Shown: positions 1 to 5,137 of the stretch, piece by piece
Numbering within the stretch: the stretch's first letter is position 1
Layout: each line of letters starts with the position of its first letter
Assembly: GCA_022865365.1 (NCBI GenBank)
Contig: JALHSW010000111.1
Coordinates: 1-5,137 of the forward strand
DNA length: 5,137 nucleotides
From: Acidimicrobiia bacterium
GTDB taxonomy: Bacteria > Actinomycetota > Acidimicrobiia > IMCC26256 > PALSA-555
Direction of reading: 5' to 3'
The notes under the pieces: model-generated
What the model was told of the DNA's origin: nothing
The model's database searches: none
The model's input: the letters and a program-made list of their open reading frames with translations, nothing else
Position numbers and translations under genes: made by a program

Positions 1-502
1 CATGACGGTGAACTACCGGGAGTCCTACCAGCTCCACGCGTCATCGGGCATCTGCTTCAACCACGAGGGGCCGCGCCGCGGCCTCGAGTTCGTGACCCGC
101 AAGATCACCAACGGGATCGCGCGCATCAAACTCGGTCTCCAGGACTCCATCACGCTCGGAAACCTCGATGCGGCGCGCGACTGGGGTTACGCGGGCGACT
201 TCGTCGAGGCGATGTACCTGATGCTCCAGCAGGACGACCCCGACGACTACGTGATCGCGACCGGAGAGACCCACACGGTGCGGGACTTCCTCGGCGTCGC
301 GTTCCGGTGCGCCGAGATCGACGACTGGGAGCGCTACGTGAATCGGGATCCCCGCTTCGAGCGCCCGGCGGAGGTCGACCTGCTCATGGGCAACGCCGAG
401 AAGGCAAACGCGAAGCTCGGCTGGAAGGGCCGCGTCTCGTTCGAAGACCTCGTCCGCATGATGTACGAACAGGACCTCGCCGAGGAGACGGCCAAGGCCT
501 AG
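1..502 (+). CDS. gmd: GDP-mannose 4,6-dehydratase, C-terminal part (5' truncated)
   Basis: This enzyme converts GDP-D-mannose to GDP-4-keto-6-deoxy-D-mannose, the precursor of GDP-fucose, GDP-rhamnose and related sugars for cytosolic supply to glycan synthesis. The visible 166 residues begin at the TVNYRES segment, which in the family lies just after the catalytic YxxxK of the extended short-chain dehydrogenase fold. The NADP-binding Rossmann half and catalytic Tyr/Lys are therefore outside the window. Family hallmarks seen are NHEGPRRG (residues 20-27), TRK (32-34), LGNLDAARDWGYAGD (52-66) and RPAEVDLL (121-128), followed by the usual KLGW and SFEDLVRMM tail. The ATG at position 2 aligns inside the domain and is not the true start; the reading frame is open to the window edge. 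The stop is TAG at 500-502. The total would be roughly 330-370 residues if typical. It faces the flavoprotein gene tail to tail. Confidence 0.95.
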   Translation, partial: MTVNYRESYQLHASSGICFNHEGPRRGLEFVTRKITNGIARIKLGLQDSITLGNLDAARDWGYAGDFVEAMYLMLQQDDPDDYVIATGETHTVRDFLGVAFRCAEIDDWERYVNRDPRFERPAEVDLLMGNAEKANAKLGWKGRVSFEDLVRMMYEQDLAEETAKA

Positions 503-509
503 CGCGAGT

Positions 510-1469
510 TCAACGCGCGGCGTGCTGCATCGCGGCTTGGGCCTCGGCGACGAAGCGGTGCACCAGGTCGCCGGCGGGAACGAGCTCGTGGATCGCCCCC
601 ACCCCCTGGCCCGCCGGGTAGCACTCGCGCGCGGGATCGACGCCTTCGGCTTCGTCGCCCTCGGGCAGGTGCAGGAACCCCCCCGTGGTCGACACGAGCA
701 GCTGCTCCGGGAACGGCCGGAGCTCCTCGGGGTGCTCGTCGTAGTGCTGCGTCGTCTCGTTGCGGACCACGCGCATCGTCTTACCGCTGAACGCCCGGCT
801 GATCACGGTCCCGTCCTCACCGGTGCCGAGCAACGCGTCCTTGTAGCCCGGTGCGGAGCGCGCCTCGGGTGTGGCGATGAAGCGCGTCCCGACCCACACG
901 CCGTCGGCGCCGAGCATCAGCGCCGCGGCGAGACCACGACCGTCGAAGATGCCGCCGGCGGCGACGACCGGCACGCGGGCACCCACCGCATCGACGATCT
1001 GGGGGACGAGGGGCATCGTCGCCACCGCACCGGTATGGCCCCCGGCTTCGGTGCCTTGCGCGACGACCAGGTCGCAGCCCGCCTCGACGGCCGCGACCGC
1101 GTGGCGCACCTTCCCGCACATGTTCACCACGAGAACGTTGTTCCGATGGCAGAGATCGATGACGTCGCGTGGGACACCGAGCGCGGCCACGAACACGGGC
1201 ACGCGCTCCTGGATCATGAGCTCGACGTTGTGCAGCATCTGATCGGGAAGTGCGGTGAGCAGGTCGACACCGAACGGCTTGTCGGTGAGTGCCTGGGTCG
1301 CGCGAATCTCGGCGACCATCTGCTCGCTCGACATCGTGCCCGCGCCGAGGCAACCGAAGCCGCCGGCTTCCGAGACCGCGGCAACGAGGCGGTGGTACGA
1401 CACACCGCCCATGCCGGCGAGCATCACAGGATGCTCGATCTGGAGAACATCGGTAAGTCGATTCTGCAT
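510..1469 (-). CDS. Nitronate monooxygenase-family FMN flavoprotein (2-nitropropane dioxygenase-like)
   Basis: A 319-residue TIM-barrel flavoprotein of the NMO / 2-nitropropane dioxygenase family, predicted cytosolic. Visible motifs in order are HPVMLAGMGGV (13-23) at the N-terminal FMN site, GGFGCLGAG (36-44), QGTEAGGHTG (138-147) carrying the candidate catalytic His145, AAGGI (170-174) and MLGADGVWVGTRF (185-197) forming the phosphate-binding part, and a C-terminal AGQGVGAIHELVPAGDLV segment. Members oxidise alkyl nitronates to carbonyls, but the family also holds NAD(P)H:quinone reductases and acyl-CoA-acting reductases such as mycobacterial IpdC, so the substrate cannot be assigned. The ATG at 1469 is the only reasonable start: an in-frame TAG (1479-1481) lies 9 bases upstream with no start codon between, and the next Met (residue 16) would break the FMN motif. 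No Shine-Dalgarno is visible; a TAGCCT hexamer placed for a leaderless transcript is. The gene is divergent from purE and convergent with gmd. Confidence 0.9.
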   Translation of the reverse strand: MQNRLTDVLQIEHPVMLAGMGGVSYHRLVAAVSEAGGFGCLGAGTMSSEQMVAEIRATQALTDKPFGVDLLTALPDQMLHNVELMIQERVPVFVAALGVPRDVIDLCHRNNVLVVNMCGKVRHAVAAVEAGCDLVVAQGTEAGGHTGAVATMPLVPQIVDAVGARVPVVAAGGIFDGRGLAAALMLGADGVWVGTRFIATPEARSAPGYKDALLGTGEDGTVISRAFSGKTMRVVRNETTQHYDEHPEELRPFPEQLLVSTTGGFLHLPEGDEAEGVDPARECYPAGQGVGAIHELVPAGDLVHRFVAEAQAAMQHAAR

Positions 1470-1475
1470 GGGCGC

Positions 1476-1481
1476 AGGCTA
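1476..1481 (-). promoter_or_regulatory. Putative -10 element of a leaderless promoter for the flavoprotein gene
   Basis: On the minus strand the hexamer TAGCCT matches the actinobacterial TAnnnT -10 consensus. Six bases separate it from the ATG at 1469, which places the A of the start codon at the usual transcription start, so the message would have no leader. This agrees with the lack of any Shine-Dalgarno sequence. A weak -35-like GTGACC lies at 1497-1502 with a short 15-base spacer. TAnnnT carries little information alone; the support comes from its exact position and the matching elements at the two neighbouring starts. Confidence 0.5.
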
Positions 1482-1505
1482 CGCCGCGAGCGCGAAGGTC
1501 ACGAC

Positions 1506-1511
1506 TAGCGT
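1506..1511 (+). promoter_or_regulatory. Putative -10 element of a leaderless promoter for purE
   Basis: TAGCGT fits TAnnnT and is followed by GC, then ends seven bases before the GTG at 1519. This is the same arrangement as TAGGGT before the acyl-CoA synthetase gene. No convincing -35 hexamer is seen. If this is the promoter, the alternative purE start at GTG 1510, which lies inside the hexamer, is excluded. The competing reading is a partial Shine-Dalgarno GAAGG at 1494-1498 serving GTG 1510. Confidence 0.4.
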
Positions 1512-1518
1512 GCCTCTC

Positions 1519-2037
1519 GTGGCCGATTCAGCGCAGGGAGCCGCTCCGCTCGTAGGTGTGATCATGGGGAGCGACTCCGACCTGCAGGTGATGCAGGACG
1601 CGATCGACGTGCTCACAGAGTTTCGCGTTCCCCACGAGGTACGCATCGTCTCGGCGCATCGAACGCCCGATGTCATGGTCGAGTACGCCCGCACGGCGGT
1701 CGACCGGGGCTTGCGCGTGGTCATCGCCGGGGCCGGCGGTGCGGCCCACCTGCCGGGGATGACCGCGTCGATGACCACGCTCCCCGTGATCGGAGTGCCC
1801 GTCCCGCTCGCGCAGCTCGACGGGCTCGATTCGCTGCTGTCGATCGTGCAGATGCCGGCCGGCATCCCGGTCGCCACCGTCGCGGTCGGCAACGCCCGCA
1901 ACGCCGCGCTGCTCGCAGTGCGGATCCTGGCGATCGCCGATCCCGAGCTGCGCGCCGAGCTCGGTCGCTTCGCCGACACGCTTGCCGACGCGGTGCGGGA
2001 GAAGGACGCCCAAGTCCGCGACGACCAGGCGGTCTGA
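1519..2037 (+). CDS. purE: N5-carboxyaminoimidazole ribonucleotide mutase PurE (class I)
   Basis: PurE moves the carboxyl group of N5-CAIR to carbon 4, giving CAIR in de novo purine synthesis; the known enzyme is a cytosolic octamer. From GTG 1519 the product is 172 residues, normal for the family. Seen in order: MGSDSD (16-21), the phosphate/nucleotide loop with its Ser and Asp; SAHRTP (45-50) with the catalytic His47; AGAGGAAHLPGM (70-81); PVIGVPV; and the LDSLLSIVQMPAGIPVATVAVG segment followed by NAALLAVRIL. No key residue is missing. An equally open start is GTG 1510 (175 residues), with GAAGG eleven bases upstream. I prefer 1519 because 1510 falls inside a TAGCGT -10-like element. ATG 1564 would delete the start of the first strand. 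PurK, the usual partner that makes N5-CAIR, is not adjacent: the upstream neighbour is divergent and the downstream gene is an acyl-CoA synthetase. Confidence 0.95.
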   Translation: MADSAQGAAPLVGVIMGSDSDLQVMQDAIDVLTEFRVPHEVRIVSAHRTPDVMVEYARTAVDRGLRVVIAGAGGAAHLPGMTASMTTLPVIGVPVPLAQLDGLDSLLSIVQMPAGIPVATVAVGNARNAALLAVRILAIADPELRAELGRFADTLADAVREKDAQVRDDQAV

Positions 2038-2043
2038 CCGGGA

Positions 2044-2069
2044 GCGCGCACGGTCGATAGGGTGCGCGC
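2044..2069. repeat. Perfect 8-bp inverted repeat over the acyl-CoA synthetase promoter/start region
   Basis: GCGCGCAC (2044-2051) and GTGCGCGC (2062-2069) are exact reverse complements separated by ten bases. They fill most of the 33-bp gap after purE and end one base before the ATG at 2071. The centre contains the TAGGGT / AGGG signal. As DNA it could be the operator of a dimeric repressor covering the -10. As RNA in a purE read-through transcript it could fold into a GC-only hairpin hiding the ribosome site. No T-run follows, so it is not a standard intrinsic terminator. Confidence 0.6.
2058..2063 (+). promoter_or_regulatory. Putative -10 element (or overlapping Shine-Dalgarno) for the acyl-CoA synthetase gene
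   Basis: TAGGGT matches TAnnnT and ends seven bases before ATG 2071. A -35-like CTGACC (2034-2039) overlaps the purE stop codon with an 18-base spacer. The same bases contain AGGG (2059-2062), eight bases from the ATG, which could instead be a ribosome binding site on a transcript from upstream. Either reading supports ATG 2071 over the in-frame GTG at 2062, which overlaps the signal itself. Confidence 0.5.
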
Positions 2070-2070
2070 C

Positions 2071-3624
2071 ATGTGGCCCGCACTGCACGCGCAGGAACAC
2101 CCCGACCGACCCGCGTACCTCATGGCGTCGACGGGTCAGGTCGTCACCTATGGGGAGCTCGACCGTCGCTCGAACCAGTTCGCGCGACTCCTCTACGACC
2201 GAGGCTTGCGGTTCGGTGACCACCTCGCGATCTTCATGGAGAACAACGATCGCTACCTCGAGGTCGTCTGGGCCGCACAACGCTCCGGTCTCTACTTCAC
2301 GCCCATCAACTTCCACTTCAACGACGAAGAGGTCGCGTACATCGTCGAGAACTGCGACGCGACGGCGTTCGTCACGTCCGTCGGACTCGCCGAGATCGCC
2401 CGCAACGTCGACCCATTGCTCCCCACGCAGGTGGAGACCCGGCTCGTTGTCGGCGGGGTGCTCGACGGGTACGAGCGCTACGACGACGCGATCGGCGCGT
2501 ACCCGGCAGAACCGCTCGACGAAGAGCTCGAGGGCCACGCGATGATGTACTCGTCGGGCACGACGGGACGGCCCAAGGGCATCAAGTACCCCCTCGAACG
2601 CAAGCCGGTCGGGAACCCGACCGCCGCCCTCGCCGGGTTCCAGGCGACCTACGGCATCGACGAGAAGACGGTGTATCTCTCCCCCGCGCCGCTGTATCAC
2701 GCGGCGCCGCTGCAGTTCTGCATCGGTGTCACCCGCTTCGGCGGGACCGACGTGATCCTCGAGCACTTCGATCCCGAAGCCTGTCTCGCGGCGATCGAGA
2801 AGTACCGGGTCACGCACGCGCAGTTCGTGCCGACGATGTTCGTGCGCATGCTGAAGCTTCCCGAGGGCACGCGCGCGCGGTACGACGTGTCGTCGCTGCA
2901 GACGGTCATCCACGCCGCAGCCCCCTGTCCCGTCGAGATCAAGCGCCAGATGATCGAGTGGTGGGGCCCGATCATCTCGGAGTACTACGCGTCGACCGAG
3001 GGAATGGGGTCGACCCAGATCACGAGTGAGGAGTGGCTGGCGCATCCCGGATCGGTCGGGCGGCCGTTCTTCACCACGATCCACATCGTCGCCGAGAGCG
3101 GAGCCGAGATGCCGGTCGGTCAGCCCGGCGTGGTCTGGTTCGAGCCGGGAGAGCGCGCGATGGAGTTCGAGTACCACAAGGACCCGGCGAAGACCGCGAG
3201 CACGCGTGACGGGCACGGCTGGTCGTCGGTCGGCGACATCGGGTACCTCGACGAGGACGGCTACCTGTACCTCACCGACCGGCGCGACTTCATGATCGTG
3301 TCGGGCGGCGTGAACATCTACCCGCAGGAGGCAGAGAACCTGCTGATCACCCACCCCAAGGTGATGGACGCGGCCGTGTTCGGCATCCCCGACACGGAGA
3401 TGGGTGAGCGGGTCCACGCCGTCGTGCAGCCAGTCGACATGGACGACGCCGGACCCGATCTCGCGCGCGACCTGCTCGGGTTCTGCCGTGAGCACCTCGC
3501 GCACTACAAGTGCCCGAAGGCGGTCGACTTCGACCCCGAGCTTCCCCGTCAGCCCACCGGGAAGCTCTACAAGCGTCTCCTGCGAGACCGCTACTGGGGC
3601 GACAAGCAGAGTCGGATCGTTTGA
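2071..3624 (+). CDS. Acyl-CoA synthetase, ANL superfamily (FadD-like AMP-dependent ligase)
   Basis: The enzyme activates a carboxylic acid with ATP to an acyl-adenylate and transfers it to CoA. The 517-residue protein has all core ANL motifs: the P-loop YSSGTTGRPKG (160-170), YYASTEG (305-311), the ATP-ribose-binding Asp399 in SVGDIGYLDEDGYLYLTDR, the hinge and CoA-side motif DFMIVSGGVNIYPQEAE, and catalytic Lys498 in QPTGKLYKR near the C-terminus. It has no signal peptide or obvious membrane span, so it is likely cytosolic or peripheral. Length and motifs fit the medium/long-chain FadD-like or aromatic-acid group of actinobacteria; chain length cannot be read from sequence. ATG 2071 is chosen for its spacing from AGGG/TAGGGT; GTG 2062 would add three residues. 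It lies 33 bp after purE, and its TGA overlaps the TTG start of the next gene, so those two are probably translated together. An active enzyme is expected since no key residue is missing. Confidence 0.93.
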   Translation: MWPALHAQEHPDRPAYLMASTGQVVTYGELDRRSNQFARLLYDRGLRFGDHLAIFMENNDRYLEVVWAAQRSGLYFTPINFHFNDEEVAYIVENCDATAFVTSVGLAEIARNVDPLLPTQVETRLVVGGVLDGYERYDDAIGAYPAEPLDEELEGHAMMYSSGTTGRPKGIKYPLERKPVGNPTAALAGFQATYGIDEKTVYLSPAPLYHAAPLQFCIGVTRFGGTDVILEHFDPEACLAAIEKYRVTHAQFVPTMFVRMLKLPEGTRARYDVSSLQTVIHAAAPCPVEIKRQMIEWWGPIISEYYASTEGMGSTQITSEEWLAHPGSVGRPFFTTIHIVAESGAEMPVGQPGVVWFEPGERAMEFEYHKDPAKTASTRDGHGWSSVGDIGYLDEDGYLYLTDRRDFMIVSGGVNIYPQEAENLLITHPKVMDAAVFGIPDTEMGERVHAVVQPVDMDDAGPDLARDLLGFCREHLAHYKCPKAVDFDPELPRQPTGKLYKRLLRDRYWGDKQSRIV

Positions 3625-4430
3625 GCCCCGCGGGTGCCTACGGCGTGCTGCTCGACGACCTCGTCGCGGAGCAGGAGAGTCTCGACGAGCTCGTGGGCGT
3701 GCTCGACGACGACGGCTGGGCCGGCCCCACCCCGGCCGAGGGCTGGACCGTGCGCGACCAGGTCGCGCACCTCGCAGCGACCGAGGAATGGGCGACGCTC
3801 GCGCTCACCGACCCGCTTGCGTTCCGAAGCGAGGTTGATCGGCTGAACGAGGAGCCGGAGAAGCGCGCGGCGGAGATGCAGCGGGGACTGCTCGCTCGAC
3901 GTCCGCCACCCGACACCGACGCGCTCGCGTGGTGGCGCCAGGGCCGATCCGCGATGGTCGGCCATCTCCGAGAGCAGGGACCCAAGGACCGGCTGCCATG
4001 GTTCGGGCCCAACATGTCGGCCATGTCGTTCGCGACGGCGCGCCTGATGGAGACGTGGGCCCACGGCGTCGACATCGCGGACGCGCTCGGCGTCGCGCGT
4101 GTCGCCACCACTCGCCTACGCCACGTTGCCGATCTGGGTGTGCGCACTCGCGGCTTCGCGTACGTGTCGCGCGGCATGGTTCTCCCCGACGCGCCGATCC
4201 GGATCGATCTCGCGGCACCCGACGAGGACGACGTCTGGTCGTGGGGCCCCGCGGAGGCCCCCGACTCGGTGCTCGGTCCGGCGCTCGACTTCTGCCTCGT
4301 CGTGACCCAACGACGCCACCCCGCCGACACCGAGCTGAGCGTCACGGGCGCCGCCGCGACCGAATGGATCGGGATCGCGCAGGCCTTCGCCGGTGCTCCG
4401 ACCGAGCAGCGGGCTCCTAGCCGCGGTTGA
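3621..4430 (+). CDS. TIGR03084/MDMPI-like putative metal-binding protein
   Basis: A 269-residue protein of the DinB-like / mycothiol-dependent maleylpyruvate isomerase fold, resembling the actinobacterial TIGR03084 group. The N-terminal four-helix domain shows GWTVRDQVAHLA (41-52) with His50, and METWAHGVDIADALG (143-157) with Glu144 and His148. These three match in type and spacing the His/Glu/His zinc site known in maleylpyruvate isomerase. The C-terminal third (about 170-265) resembles the small second domain of that family. The likely role is a thiol- or metal-dependent isomerase or transferase; the real substrate is unknown. The start is inferred as TTG 3621 inside the overlap TTGA with the acyl-CoA synthetase stop, giving MSPAGAYGVLLDDLV. 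GTG 3645 is the alternative but trims the first helix. No clear Shine-Dalgarno precedes TTG, in keeping with translational coupling. Its 3' end overlaps the crotonase gene by 14 bases. Family call is firm, function is not. Confidence 0.82.
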   Translation: MSPAGAYGVLLDDLVAEQESLDELVGVLDDDGWAGPTPAEGWTVRDQVAHLAATEEWATLALTDPLAFRSEVDRLNEEPEKRAAEMQRGLLARRPPPDTDALAWWRQGRSAMVGHLREQGPKDRLPWFGPNMSAMSFATARLMETWAHGVDIADALGVARVATTRLRHVADLGVRTRGFAYVSRGMVLPDAPIRIDLAAPDEDDVWSWGPAEAPDSVLGPALDFCLVVTQRRHPADTELSVTGAAATEWIGIAQAFAGAPTEQRAPSRG

Positions 4431-5137
4431 AGTCGGGCGAGCGCTTCTCGACGAACGCGGCGACACCCTCGCGACCGTCTGCGGAGCCGCCGGCAAGCAC
4501 CATGCGCGTCGCCTCGTGCGCGAGCTGGGCTTCCAGCGTCGTGGCCAGCGACGCCCGCATCAGCTGCTTCGCTGATCCGAGCGCCCGAGCGGCCCCTGCT
4601 GCGAGCGTCGTCGCAAGCGCCTCCGCCGCGTCGACGAGCTCGGCGTCGGGGACGACGCTGGTCACGAGCCCCCAGTCGCACGCCTCGTCTGCGGAGAGGA
4701 CGCGGTTCGTCAGCGCGAGCTCGAGCGCGCGACGCAGTCCGACGACGCGGGGCAGGTACCACGTGGATCCGCCGTCGGGAACGAGGCCGATCCCCGTGTA
4801 GGCCATGACGAACGTCGTCGACGCGGCCGCGATCACGAGGTCCGCGCCGGCGACGAGCGACAGCCCGGCGCCGGCGGCTCTGCCGTGGACGGCCGCGACG
4901 ACGGGCGCTTCGATTGCGGCGAGTAGCTCCACCGCCGGGTGCAGCTCGGCGAGCACCGCGGCAAGCTCGTCGCCGAGCGCGTCGCCCGAGTCGGCGAAGG
5001 AGCGCACGTCTCCCCCCGCGCAGAACCGAGACCCGGCCCCGCTCAGCAGGACCACTCGGACGCCTTCCGTCGCGGCGATCTCGGACGTTGCCTCACCGAG
5101 CGCCCGCGCCAGCGACACGTCGATCGCATTCGCGGCC
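4417..5137 (-). CDS. Enoyl-CoA hydratase/isomerase (crotonase) family, PaaG-like, N-terminus cut by window
   Basis: Crotonase-fold enzyme acting on acyl-CoA thioesters. The 239 visible residues start within the family's typical NAID/NALD segment and the frame stays open to the edge, so about 15-25 residues are missing; a GTG at 5118 is internal. Oxyanion-hole segments are GAGSRFCAGGDV (33-44) and HGRAAGAGLSL (84-94). The two glutamates that define true enoyl-CoA hydratases are replaced by Ser93 and Tyr113. Instead Asp121 is present in FVMAYTGIGLVPDGGSTW, the pattern of PaaG-type isomerases, where this Asp is the catalytic base. This favours a double-bond or epoxide/oxepin isomerase role over hydration. 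The C-terminus ends KRSPDFNRG, typical of the family. It converges on the TIGR03084-like gene with a 14-bp overlap. Substrate is not determinable here; confidence is high for family and moderate for isomerase subtype. Confidence 0.9.
   Translation of the reverse strand, partial: AANAIDVSLARALGEATSEIAATEGVRVVLLSGAGSRFCAGGDVRSFADSGDALGDELAAVLAELHPAVELLAAIEAPVVAAVHGRAAGAGLSLVAGADLVIAAASTTFVMAYTGIGLVPDGGSTWYLPRVVGLRRALELALTNRVLSADEACDWGLVTSVVPDAELVDAAEALATTLAAGAARALGSAKQLMRASLATTLEAQLAHEATRMVLAGGSADGREGVAAFVEKRSPDFNRG

Noticed and set aside
2..4. ATG at the left edge as the true start of gmd
   Set aside because: The residues after it align with the middle of the enzyme, just past the catalytic YxxxK, so the gene begins outside the window.
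678..684. Run of seven C bases within the flavoprotein gene, considered as a phase-variation slippage tract
   Set aside because: The run is short, the frame is intact through it and encodes a normal Thr-Gly-Gly-Phe stretch; such runs are common at this GC content.
1471..1485. Imperfect palindrome GGCG...CGCC in the divergent gap
   Set aside because: Only four paired bases in GC-rich sequence; this is within chance expectation.
522..1508. Open frame of 328 codons on the plus strand opposite the flavoprotein gene
   Set aside because: Composition is typical of an antisense shadow and no motif is visible, while the minus-strand frame is a complete NMO-family protein.
2044..2069. Inverted repeat considered as an intrinsic terminator for purE
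   Set aside because: There is no T-run after the right arm, which is followed directly by the next start codon; an operator or RBS-masking role fits better.
1528..3504. Very long open frame (658 codons) on the minus strand opposite purE and the acyl-CoA synthetase gene
   Set aside because: Its translation is rich in Arg, Val, His and Asp without any recognisable domain, and it runs antisense through two genes with full motif sets. Long antisense frames are expected from GC-rich codon bias.
3638..4762. Minus-strand open frame of 374 codons spanning the TIGR03084-like gene and part of the crotonase gene
   Set aside because: It crosses two well-supported genes in another frame and has Arg/Ala/Ser low-complexity composition.

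Overview
The window is a GC-rich, tightly packed bacterial chromosome segment with six protein-coding genes, two of them cut by the window edges. There are no RNA genes, mobile elements or CRISPR repeats. High GC, GTG/TTG starts, a TIGR03084/MDMPI-type protein and actinobacterial-looking TAnnnT promoters just upstream of starts point to an actinobacterium. My best guess within the phylum is an Acidimicrobiia-like lineage, but this is inference and not proven by the sequence.

Layout. (1) The C-terminal half of a GDP-mannose 4,6-dehydratase (gmd) enters from the left on the plus strand. (2) A complete nitronate monooxygenase-family flavoprotein lies on the minus strand, meeting gmd tail to tail with 7 bp between stops. 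(3) Divergent from it, across roughly 40-50 bp, is purE, which acts in de novo purine synthesis. (4) An acyl-CoA synthetase of the ANL superfamily follows in the same direction after 33 bp. (5) It is joined by a 4-base TTGA overlap to a TIGR03084/MDMPI-type putative metalloprotein. (6) A crotonase-fold enzyme with a PaaG-like active site lies on the minus strand. Its 3' end overlaps that of gene 5 by 14 bp and its 5' end runs off the window.

How they fit. The acyl-CoA synthetase, the metalloprotein and the crotonase suggest activation and processing of a fatty, aromatic or steroid-derived acid as its CoA thioester. The flavoprotein could belong to the same chemistry. purE and gmd are housekeeping or cell-envelope neighbours rather than parts of that pathway. 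No gap exceeds 50 bp, so regulation must be compact.

The most interesting signal is regulatory. Three uncoupled gene starts (flavoprotein, purE, acyl-CoA synthetase) are each preceded by TAG-C/G-C/G-TGC ending 6-7 bases before the start codon, the geometry of leaderless actinobacterial transcripts. At the acyl-CoA synthetase this element sits inside a perfect 8-bp inverted repeat that could be an operator. I found no clearly novel multi-gene system.
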